This document shows positions 44,960 through 53,108 of a DNA stretch of 64,000 nt, in pieces. The notes beneath the pieces were generated by a model, which was not told where the DNA came from, did no database searches, and saw only the letters and a list, made by a program, of their open reading frames with translations. Each line of letters starts with the position of its first letter. The first letter of the stretch is position 1. Source of the DNA: Nitrosomonas sp. (GTDB lineage Bacteria; Pseudomonadota; Gammaproteobacteria; Burkholderiales; Nitrosomonadaceae); NCBI GenBank assembly GCA_024281675.1, contig JAMXAG010000002.1, positions 62,001 through 126,000 on the forward strand. The letters are read 5' to 3'. A program made the translations under genes and the position numbers.

Positions 44960-46366
44960 TTATTGGAAATTTTCATTACCCAGTAAATCCGTTAATTTCT
45001 GCAAGCTATTTTCGAAGTGTTCTTGTTCGGACATGCTTTGATACAAGAATTTCTCAAATGCGGGATACAGTTGAATGGCCCGATCCAGCTCTGGATCACT
45101 ACCTGGCGCATAAGCGCCTACGCTGATTAAGTCGTAGCTGCGTTGGTAACGCGAGTAGAGACTTTTAAACCTTCTCGACATCTGGATATGTGTGGCAGAA
45201 ACTAAATTAGGCATAATGCGGCTAATCGAGGCTTCAATATCAATAGCTGGATAACGACCAGCTTCGGCTAACCTTCTCGTTAGAACAATATGTCCATCCA
45301 GAATTGCGCGTGCACTATCCGCGATAGGGTCATTTTGATCATCGCCTTCGGCTAAAACAGTATAGAAAGCAGTAATAGATCCCCCTTCTTTATTCCCGTT
45401 ACCCGCACGTTCTACTAATTGTGGTAATTTCGCAAAGACCGAAGGCGGGTACCCTTTTGTGGCAGGAGGTTCACCAATGGCAAGGGAAATTTCGCGCTGC
45501 GCCATCGCATAGCGAGTTAATGAATCCATTATGAGCAACACATTTTTGCCCTCATCACGGAAATATTCTGCGACTGCTGTTGCATAAGCTGCACCTTGTA
45601 AGCGTAGTAAAGGCGAAGTGTCCGCCGGAGCTGCTATGATTACAGAACGTGCAAGACCTTCTTTTCCCAAAGTATGCTCGATGAATTCTTTCACTTCACG
45701 GCCACGTTCGCCAATTAAACCGACCACCACGATATCAGCGCTGGTGTAGCGTGCCATCATGCCGAGTAAAACACTCTTGCCCACACCACTGCCAGCAAAT
45801 AACCCCATGCGTTGACCCCGACCAACTGTGAGTAGTGCGTTAATGGCGCGTACGCCAACATCCAGTGGTTCGGTCACTGGCACACGTTCAAGGGGATTAT
45901 AGGGACGGCTGTAAAGCGGGACACTGTGTTCCGCATGTATAGCACCCAAATGATCCAGTGGCTCCCCCAATCCGTTGACCACGCGACCTAGCAATTCGAT
46001 TCCCACGTAAATATGTTTCGCGCGATCAGCAGCACGTCTGCGTGGATGTTGGAGTTCCCCAAATTTTGGTGGATCGGCGACGAGTTCTGTCGGAATGACT
46101 TTAGTTCCTGGAGAGAGCCCATACACATCGCTCGAAGGCATTAAATACAGGCGTTCACCAGAAAACCCTACAACTTCAGCCGACACTTTCTGGCCGTTCG
46201 ATAACAGGATGGTGCAGTTACCACCAACCGGCACTTTTAGTCCAATGGCTTCCATAACCAATCCAGAGACTCGGGTTATGGTTCCGCTGGTAGCATAAGC
46301 ATTGACCGGTTCTATGCGTTGCGCGCAGTTGTTCAGAAAACTACGCCAATGTTCGTGACGATGCAT
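44960..46366 (-). CDS. fliI: Flagellar protein export ATPase FliI
   Basis: 468 residues, F1-beta-like. Walker A is [20 protein letters not shown] (about 182-201), Walker [41 protein letters not shown], with the FliI/YscN signature [34 protein letters not shown]. It powers unfolding of export substrates with FliH and FliJ. The start is ATG at 46366, 9 bases after fliH. Confidence 0.97.
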   Translation of the reverse strand: MHRHEHWRSFLNNCAQRIEPVNAYATSGTITRVSGLVMEAIGLKVPVGGNCTILLSNGQKVSAEVVGFSGERLYLMPSSDVYGLSPGTKVIPTELVADPPKFGELQHPRRRAADRAKHIYVGIELLGRVVNGLGEPLDHLGAIHAEHSVPLYSRPYNPLERVPVTEPLDVGVRAINALLTVGRGQRMGLFAGSGVGKSVLLGMMARYTSADIVVVGLIGERGREVKEFIEHTLGKEGLARSVIIAAPADTSPLLRLQGAAYATAVAEYFRDEGKNVLLIMDSLTRYAMAQREISLAIGEPPATKGYPPSVFAKLPQLVERAGNGNKEGGSITAFYTVLAEGDDQNDPIADSARAILDGHIVLTRRLAEAGRYPAIDIEASISRIMPNLVSATHIQMSRRFKSLYSRYQRSYDLISVGAYAPGSDPELDRAIQLYPAFEKFLYQSMSEQEHFENSLQKLTDLLGNENFQ

Positions 46367-46375
46367 ATTCGTAGG

Positions 46376-47083
46376 TTATTCGAGCCAATTGTTTTGTTGA
46401 CCAATGGCAGCTAATATTTTCTGCCAACGTGATTCGATGGTGGCATCGATTTCACTACCATTGGTCACGATACGGCAACCACCACGTGTTAATTGTTCGT
46501 CTTCGCGGATTGACCAGTTTTCTTGTGTTAATTGATCACTCAAATGGGTGCGTACGATTTTTGCATCATCGGGATGCAAAAACAGGCGAGGATGTTGGAC
46601 TGAATAAGGTAGTTGCTGAATAGCTTCTTGCACAATAGGTACAATTAATTCTGGTTTTATCTGGAGCGCTTGCGCAGTCATTTTTTTGCTAGTTGTGATA
46701 GCCATTGCCAACAAATCATTCGCGATATGTTGTTGCATAGCATGCAAGTCTTGCGTGAGATTGGATAATAGAGTTTGCAGATGCAACACTTCTTCCTCGA
46801 CTTCAAGCTCTGCAGTGTTTCTGCCTTCAGCGTATCCTGCCGCCTTCCCCTCTTGAAATCCGACTGCATATCCTTCTTCCTTAGATTGTTTACGAATTGT
46901 GACTAGTTCAACTTCTTTAGGTAAGGAAACGACTGTCGGGTTATTGATTGAATCGTTACTTTCTGACGATTCTGGTTGTGCTTCATTTGGTACTTCAGAG
47001 GGTACGTTCGCATCATCAAAAGCGTTCATCTCCCATCTTTGGTAAGAGTTGAGCTGTTCTTTGGGTATGAAGCTGCCGGTCAT
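46376..47083 (-). CDS. fliH: Flagellar assembly protein FliH
   Basis: 235 residues. The central glycine-rich stretch with GxxxG spacing typical of FliH is visible: GYAVGFQEGKAAGYAEGRN, followed by a coiled coil and the C-terminal domain VQHPRLFLHPDDAKIVR...GGCRIVTNGSEIDATIESRWQKILAAIG. FliH is the peripheral stalk regulator of FliI. It is 66 bases downstream of fliG. Confidence 0.94.
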   Translation of the reverse strand: MTGSFIPKEQLNSYQRWEMNAFDDANVPSEVPNEAQPESSESNDSINNPTVVSLPKEVELVTIRKQSKEEGYAVGFQEGKAAGYAEGRNTAELEVEEEVLHLQTLLSNLTQDLHAMQQHIANDLLAMAITTSKKMTAQALQIKPELIVPIVQEAIQQLPYSVQHPRLFLHPDDAKIVRTHLSDQLTQENWSIREDEQLTRGGCRIVTNGSEIDATIESRWQKILAAIGQQNNWLE

Positions 47084-47149
47084 AATCGGTTATAAACAGT
47101 AATCATGATAATTCACACTACTTCACTTAATCTGAATGAGATTCTTAGG

Positions 47150-48160
47150 TTAAATAAAACTATCATCACCTTTGCCTCCCAATACGATTTGTCCATCATC
47201 CGCAAGTTGACGTACCACTTTAAGAATTTCTTTTTGCTCAGCTTCAACTTCAGATACTCGAACAGGACCTTTACTTTCAAGATCTTCTCGGAGGGCTTCA
47301 GCCGCACGTTGTGACATATTTTTGAAAATTTTCTTACGTAATTCTTCTTGCGCGCCTTTCAAAGCGATAATCAAAGATTCGGATTGAACCTCTCTTAATA
47401 GCAGTTGGATACCATGATCATCAATATCGATTAAGTTATCGAAGACGAACATTTCGTCCATGATTTTCTGTGCCAGTTCTTCATCATATTGCTTGATGTT
47501 ATCAATTACACTTGCTTCCAGAGCAGTGGGCACAAAGTTTAGGATTTCAGCTGTGGTGCGTACACCCCCCAGAGCTACTTTACGAATATTGTTACTGCCT
47601 GCAAGTAATTTTGTCAAAACATCATTGAGTTCGCGCAAGGCATCAGGTTGTATACTATCTAAGGTTGCGATGCGCAACAATGTGTCATTACGCAACCGCT
47701 CCTCAAACAAGCTAAGGATTTCACTGGCCTGATCACGTTCTAGGTGCACTAAAATGGTGGCAATAATTTGCGGGTGTTCGCTTTTGATTAGCTCTACCAC
47801 CGAAGGTGCATCCATCCATTTTAACCCTTCAATGCCGCTGGTATCGCCGCCTTGTAAAATACGGTCAATCAAATTGGCGGCTTTCTCATCACCTAATGCG
47901 GTCGTCAGAACTTTGCGGATATAGCTTGACGAATCTTGGCCAAGCGTAGTTCTTCCTTCTGTCTCACTACAAAACTGCTGAAGGGTTTTTTCGATTTCAG
48001 TACGTGTGATATTTTGCAGACTGGACATTGCTTCACCGAGTTTCTGTACTTCTTTCGGCCCCAACAATTTAATCACCGATGCCGCTTCAGCTTCTCCTAA
48101 TGTCATGAGTAGGATAGCGCTTTTTTTTATACCGTCGTCATCCATTATTTTGAAATCCAA
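47150..48160 (-). CDS. fliG: Flagellar motor switch protein FliG
   Basis: 336 residues. The N-terminal MS-ring binding region (KKSAILLMTLGEAEAASVIKLLGPKEVQKLGEAM), the middle armadillo region (KSEHPQIIATILVHLERDQASEIL) and the C-terminal charged torque helix domain (VFDNLIDIDDHGIQLLLREVQSESLIIALKGA) with conserved charged residues are all present. The start overlaps the fliF stop by 16 bases. Confidence 0.97.
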   Translation of the reverse strand: MDFKIMDDDGIKKSAILLMTLGEAEAASVIKLLGPKEVQKLGEAMSSLQNITRTEIEKTLQQFCSETEGRTTLGQDSSSYIRKVLTTALGDEKAANLIDRILQGGDTSGIEGLKWMDAPSVVELIKSEHPQIIATILVHLERDQASEILSLFEERLRNDTLLRIATLDSIQPDALRELNDVLTKLLAGSNNIRKVALGGVRTTAEILNFVPTALEASVIDNIKQYDEELAQKIMDEMFVFDNLIDIDDHGIQLLLREVQSESLIIALKGAQEELRKKIFKNMSQRAAEALREDLESKGPVRVSEVEAEQKEILKVVRQLADDGQIVLGGKGDDSFI

Positions 48161-49899
48161 TCTTTAACAACGTTGGCAACGATAACGGGTTCTTCCAAAG
48201 CTAGTTTCTTTGCTTGCTTTAGGTTTTCTTCATAGATCGATTTTTGAATCGCGAGCATGGCTGGACTTACAGCTTGCCCAGGAAGCGGTTGTCCATCCGG
48301 TCCTATACTGACTCCTTCTGCTGATGTACTCATCGTACCGTTATTAGTTAATGCAGGAACGGCAGATGCTGGCTCTAAACTTTTTAGGAATGGCCGTAAG
48401 ATCTTAAGAAAGAAAAACAATACTAATGCGAATACTAAAAACTGTTTGCCAAAATCTTTTGCGAGCATAATATTCTCTGGATCTTTCCAGAAAATGATAT
48501 CCGAACTCATATCGCGATCCGAAAATACACTATTAGTTACGGTCAGAGAATCTCCACGTTTTTCGTTAAATCCCATTGCTTCTTTTACTAGATTGTTGAT
48601 TTCTTTGAGTTCGTCTGCAGTGAGTGCTTCATGTGTGATTTCACCGTTTTCATCGATCTTCTTACGATAATTTACCACCACTGCTGCTGTTAAGCGTTTG
48701 ATATTTCCAGTTGATTGCTTGGTGTGCTGTACTGTTTTGTCGACTTCATAGTTTGTGGTCGATTCTTTTTTCTTGTCAGTTGGGATAGGGGGTTCCTTCT
48801 TATTTTTTTCATCTTCATTTTCAGAAGCGGGTTCTCCTTTTTTCTTTTTATCTACTTCAATAGGCGCAGTAGCATTTTCAGGTGGCCGATTGGACAGTGC
48901 ACCTGGAATTCCACCATCAAATTTGGAACCAGTAGCGATGGATTCATGGGTTTGTTGACTACGGATTGACGCACCTTCATTCTCGTTATTATTGGGGCGA
49001 TAAATTTCCTCAGCGCGCTCGATATGAGAAAAATCCAAATCGGCAGAGACTTGAGCACGTACATTGCTAGCGCCAGCGATCGGTGCCAATATTGCTTCAA
49101 TGCGGCGAATATACCCTTCTTCAAGCTCTTTAATGTATTCGAGTTGTTTGGCGTCAAAACGTGTATCTTGTTTGGTGTCGTTGGGTGTACTCAATAAATT
49201 ACCATTCTGATCAACAATAGTCACATTCTTTACAGGTAAATTCGGTACGCTACTCGACATCAAATGCACAATGGCGCTGACTTGTTCCACAGCGAGAATC
49301 CTACCTGGATGTAAATTAACGAGTACTGATACACTTGGCTGTTGCTTATCTCTTGAAAAAACCGATGGTTTAGGCATAGCCAAATGCACACGAGCGCTTT
49401 GTACCGCGGAGAGTGACTGTACCGAACGAGCAAGTTCACCTTCTAAGGCGCGTTGATAGTTGATTTGCTCCAGAAACTGACTGGAACCAAACTTTTGGTT
49501 CTCCATGATTTCGAAACCCGGCAGACTACCTTTTGGTAATCCCTGACCAGCCAATTTCAGGCGCGCTTCATGGATGTGTTTTTCCGGGATTAATATGGTA
49601 CCGCCATGTTCAGAGAACTTATATGGCACGTTCATTTTTTGCAAAGCAGCAATAATGCTCGAACCATCTTGATCCGATACATTGTGATACAACACACGAT
49701 ATTCAGGAGATTGACTCCACATCAAACCGCCAATAATGAGCGCAATCACTGCGGCCAAAGACAATATCAAACCAATTTTTTTCTGGTTGGATAATTGACG
49801 CAATTGCTCCAATTTGAATGCAGTTGTGCTCATTGGTGCTGGTGCTGGTGCTGTTGCTGTTTTTTTCGCTGCATTAGTTTCGTCCGGAACTGTCGCCAC
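48145..49899 (-). CDS. fliF: Flagellar MS-ring protein FliF
   Basis: 584 residues. The first transmembrane helix (IGLILSLAAVIALIIGGLMW) and second (FGKQFLVFALVLFFFLKILRPF, about 470-490) enclose the periplasmic ring-building domain (YRVLYHNVSDQDGSSIIAALQKMNVPYKF, LPGFEIMENQKFGSSQFLEQINYQRALEGELARSVQSL). The C-terminus binds FliG. It is the first gene of the leftward cluster. An unusually charged Lys/Glu-rich insert lies at about 335-385. Confidence 0.97.
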   Translation of the reverse strand: MATVPDETNAAKKTATAPAPAPMSTTAFKLEQLRQLSNQKKIGLILSLAAVIALIIGGLMWSQSPEYRVLYHNVSDQDGSSIIAALQKMNVPYKFSEHGGTILIPEKHIHEARLKLAGQGLPKGSLPGFEIMENQKFGSSQFLEQINYQRALEGELARSVQSLSAVQSARVHLAMPKPSVFSRDKQQPSVSVLVNLHPGRILAVEQVSAIVHLMSSSVPNLPVKNVTIVDQNGNLLSTPNDTKQDTRFDAKQLEYIKELEEGYIRRIEAILAPIAGASNVRAQVSADLDFSHIERAEEIYRPNNNENEGASIRSQQTHESIATGSKFDGGIPGALSNRPPENATAPIEVDKKKKGEPASENEDEKNKKEPPIPTDKKKESTTNYEVDKTVQHTKQSTGNIKRLTAAVVVNYRKKIDENGEITHEALTADELKEINNLVKEAMGFNEKRGDSLTVTNSVFSDRDMSSDIIFWKDPENIMLAKDFGKQFLVFALVLFFFLKILRPFLKSLEPASAVPALTNNGTMSTSAEGVSIGPDGQPLPGQAVSPAMLAIQKSIYEENLKQAKKLALEEPVIVANVVKDWISK

Positions 49900-50186
49900 G
49901 AACTGTTCTCCTAATTACTTTCAAAGTTCAATCAATTGTTCTGATCAATGTTTCGTATAAAAAGCATACGGTTGGGCAGCAATAAAATCATTTCTGCTTA
50001 CAACACAGATTCTTATGACTGATGATTATGGATAATTCTAAGCATTGCGAATGCTTGAATAAAATAGATTTGCATGCCTTATTTCAGTCATTGTTGGTGC
50101 ATGAATAAAGGTAAGCTAGCGATAATTTTGAATAACTGTCAGTAAATTTTGTGCAGATCAATCAATTTAAATCAAGCAGAGATTCA
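49900..50186. promoter_or_regulatory. Divergent intergenic region between fliF and flrB
   Basis: About 290 bases separate the two divergent flagellar operons and must hold promoters for both. I looked for sigma-54 (GG-N10-GC) and sigma-28 boxes and found no convincing match on either strand. Confidence 0.4.
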
Positions 50187-51344
50187 ATGGCGACCGATCA
50201 ACAGCAACTACAGATTGCTTTTGCTGCATTTAATGAAGCATCGGAACAACTTTCCGGCGTGTATCAGGAATTGCAGCATCAAGTTGCACAGTTGACACAT
50301 GAGCTAGCATTAGCCAATGGGGAGCTGCATAAACAACTCTTAGAGAAAGAGAATATATCCAATCAACTGAGTTTTCTATTAAATGCACTCCCAGGTGGAG
50401 TCATTGCATTAAACACTCAAGGAAGTATCGAACAAGTCAATCCAGCGGCGTTACAAATTCTTGGAGAACCCCTACTGCACCTACAGTGGCAAGATATCGT
50501 TGCGAAACGGTTAAAGCCAACCAAAGTGATGAATGAGTGGTATTTGCAACAGAACGAAGCAAAGCAACAGTTACGTATTCGCATTCAAAGCAGTTTAATG
50601 GATTGCGAAAACAGGCAAATTTTATTGCTAAATGATATTACCGAATCTTATGCAATACAGGAAAAAATCAGAAGAAATCAACGCTTGACTGCGATGGGAG
50701 AGATGGCCGCAAATCTTGCGCATCAATTGCGCACCCCACTGGCGACAGCGCTGTTATATGCGACACATTTAGGTAACGATAACTTAACACCCGATGTGCG
50801 GAAAGGCTTTGCCGAAAAAACGGTTGAACGCTTGCATCGCTTAGAGCAATTAACTAAAGATATGCTGCGTTTTGTCAAAGGCGAAACTACGCAGCTTGAG
50901 AGGTTTTCGATTAGTTATTTGCTGTCTGAATTGCAACAAGTCATCGAACCGCAATTAACACTGCGTCATATGCATTTGATTGTCCGTGATCATAGCAAAG
51001 GGGAATATTTAGTAGCCGATTACCAAGCGTTATTTGGCGCAATGATCAGCTTGCTAGAGAACGCCATGCAAGTATCTATATCGGACGATTTAATCACACT
51101 GACCAGCAGCTTGAAAAAGGATATGCTGGTATTGAGTGTTCGAGACCATGGCCCGGGAATCGATGATGTGGCCCAAAATAGAGTATTTGAGCCGTTTTAT
51201 ACTACGCGACAAGAAGGCACTGGATTGGGGTTGGCCATTGTTCGTGGTGTGATTCAGTCCATGAATGGCATGGTTTGCGTTAATTCGCCGTCGGATAATG
51301 GCAGCGAATTTGTTGTAACAATACCGAGAACTCAACAGGATTGA
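50187..51344 (+). CDS. flrB: Flagellar two-component sensor histidine kinase FlrB
   Basis: About 385 residues. A coiled N-terminus and a PAS domain (NALPGGVIALNTQGSIEQVNPAALQILGEPLLHLQWQDIV) precede the HisKA dimerisation helix GEMAANLAHQLRTPLATALLYATHL with its phosphoacceptor His, and HATPase_c with LLENAMQ, VRDHGPGI and GTGLGLAIVRGVI. No transmembrane segment is present, fitting the cytosolic FlrB/FleS type. The frame extends to GTG 50151; ATG 50187 with AGAGA upstream is preferred. It is paired with flrC, 4 bases away. Confidence 0.9.
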   Translation: MATDQQQLQIAFAAFNEASEQLSGVYQELQHQVAQLTHELALANGELHKQLLEKENISNQLSFLLNALPGGVIALNTQGSIEQVNPAALQILGEPLLHLQWQDIVAKRLKPTKVMNEWYLQQNEAKQQLRIRIQSSLMDCENRQILLLNDITESYAIQEKIRRNQRLTAMGEMAANLAHQLRTPLATALLYATHLGNDNLTPDVRKGFAEKTVERLHRLEQLTKDMLRFVKGETTQLERFSISYLLSELQQVIEPQLTLRHMHLIVRDHSKGEYLVADYQALFGAMISLLENAMQVSISDDLITLTSSLKKDMLVLSVRDHGPGIDDVAQNRVFEPFYTTRQEGTGLGLAIVRGVIQSMNGMVCVNSPSDNGSEFVVTIPRTQQD

Positions 51345-51348
51345 TCGT

Positions 51349-52671
51349 ATGCAAAAAACATTGCCTATTTTAGTGGTTGAAGACGATCAAGATTTGCTTG
51401 AAGCGGTTTGTGCCACCATCAAGTTGTCCGGTTATGAGGCAGTCGCGGCTGCAAACGGCCATGATGCACTGACTGTAATCCAAACGCAACAAATTGGAAT
51501 GGTGGTCAGCGATGTGCAGATGAAACCAATGGATGGATTGACGCTGTTAAAGAAAATTAAATCTTTGAGCCCTGAGTTACCCGTGTTACTGATGACAGCT
51601 TATCGGGAAATCGACAAAGCGATAACTGCGATGCGTACAGGCGCTTGTGATTATCTACTTAAGCCTTTTGATCCGGATAGCTTACTTGTCTATATTAAAC
51701 GCTATGCGTTGTCGGAATTCGATCAAGATAGTTCAATGATTGCCAACGATCCAAAAACCCGAGCGTTGCTATCGCTTGCCAGGCGTGTTGCAAAATCACC
51801 GGCGACGGTTATGTTGACTGGTGAAAGCGGTTGTGGCAAAGAAGTCATTGCCCATTATATTCATCGACATTCTCTGCGTGCGTCACAACTTTTTGTTGCC
51901 ATTAATTGTGCAGCCATTCCGGAGAATTTGCTTGAGGCAACATTATTTGGTTATGAAAAAGGCGCCTTTACCGGGGCAACACAAGCACAGCCTGGAAAGT
52001 TTGAGCAAGCCGAAGGGGGCACTCTATTATTGGATGAAATTTCCGAAATGCCATTGGAATTACAAGCTAAATTACTGCGAGTACTTCAAGAAAGGGAAGT
52101 TGAAAGAGTTGGTGGACATAAAACGATCAAACTCGACATTCGAGTTTTAGCGACTTCAAATCGCGATATGCCGATGATGGTTAAAAATGCTCAATTCCGA
52201 GAGGATTTATATTATCGACTCAATGTGTTTCCGATAGAAATTCCATCATTAAGAGAACGACCGTTGGATATCGAACCGCTGGTGCTCAAAATGGTGGGGG
52301 GAAATGCTCAACAAAACGATCAACCGCTTTTCCGAGTTACGCCAGAAGCGATGGAAAAATTGGTTCAGTATTCCTGGCCGGGGAATATCCGTGAATTAGA
52401 AAATGTCATACAACGCGCCATGATTTTGGCAACTGATGAAATCGACATAGAACATATTCATTTACCGGAGAATAAGCTTTATCCACTGAAGGACAAAAAA
52501 TGCTCAGAAGAGTCTCCTCAGGATATGAAATCACTCGAACGTAAACATATTCTTGAAACATTAGCTTCTGTTAATGGTTCGCGCAAATTGGCCGTTAAAA
52601 AACTGGGAATTTCTGAAAGAACGCTGCGATATAAATTGCAACAGTACCGTTTGATCAATCAAGAAAATTAA
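51349..52671 (+). CDS. flrC: Sigma-54-dependent flagellar response regulator FlrC
   Basis: 440 residues. Receiver domain 1-120 with EDD (11-13) and phosphoacceptor Asp55 (VSDVQMKPMDGL). The AAA+ domain has GESGCGKE as Walker A, GAFTGA in YEKGAFTGATQ for sigma-54 contact, and GGTLLLDEISEMPLELQAKLLRVLQE as Walker B. The C-terminal Fis-type HTH is VNGSRKLAVKKLGISERTLRYKLQQY. It activates class III flagellar genes together with RpoN, consistent with its place beside fliE and fliF. Confidence 0.95.
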   Translation: MQKTLPILVVEDDQDLLEAVCATIKLSGYEAVAAANGHDALTVIQTQQIGMVVSDVQMKPMDGLTLLKKIKSLSPELPVLLMTAYREIDKAITAMRTGACDYLLKPFDPDSLLVYIKRYALSEFDQDSSMIANDPKTRALLSLARRVAKSPATVMLTGESGCGKEVIAHYIHRHSLRASQLFVAINCAAIPENLLEATLFGYEKGAFTGATQAQPGKFEQAEGGTLLLDEISEMPLELQAKLLRVLQEREVERVGGHKTIKLDIRVLATSNRDMPMMVKNAQFREDLYYRLNVFPIEIPSLRERPLDIEPLVLKMVGGNAQQNDQPLFRVTPEAMEKLVQYSWPGNIRELENVIQRAMILATDEIDIEHIHLPENKLYPLKDKKCSEESPQDMKSLERKHILETLASVNGSRKLAVKKLGISERTLRYKLQQYRLINQEN

Positions 52672-52718
52672 GTCTGTGATGAATGAATTGATAAGTTTTG
52701 TATGTAGAGAGGCAAGCT

Positions 52719-53042
52719 ATGGATAAATCAGCTATTGACAGTATTCTTCAACAATTACAATCAACCTCAGCTTTAGCTTCAGGGGTTAAAAAGGACGCAA
52801 GCACCGACGGTGTCTTGAAAGTTGATTTTTCTGAAAAATTGGAGTCTGCAATTAATCAAATCAACAGCGCTCAGAATAAAGCAGATACGTTAAGCCAGCA
52901 ATTTATCAGCGACCAACCTAACATCGATTTGCATGAGGTGATGATTTCATTGCAGAAAGCTAATATCTCATTTCAATCTATGGTGCAGGTTCGCAATAAA
53001 TTGGTTTCTGCTTATCAAGAAGTTATGAACATGCAGGTTTAA
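52719..53042 (+). CDS. fliE: Flagellar hook-basal body protein FliE
   Basis: 107 residues. SAIDSILQQLQST at the N-terminus and QKANISFQSMVQVRNKLVSAYQEVMNMQV at the C-terminus are the FliE signatures. It joins the MS ring to the proximal rod. The frame extends to TTG 52698, but GAGAGG before ATG 52719 sets the start. It is read with flrBC, opposite to the fliF block. Confidence 0.95.
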   Translation: MDKSAIDSILQQLQSTSALASGVKKDASTDGVLKVDFSEKLESAINQINSAQNKADTLSQQFISDQPNIDLHEVMISLQKANISFQSMVQVRNKLVSAYQEVMNMQV

Positions 53043-53108
53043 TTCAAGAAACACGGGGAAACGGTTCGGCTGAACATCCGCATATTTCCCCGTGATTATC
53101 TTCAAGAA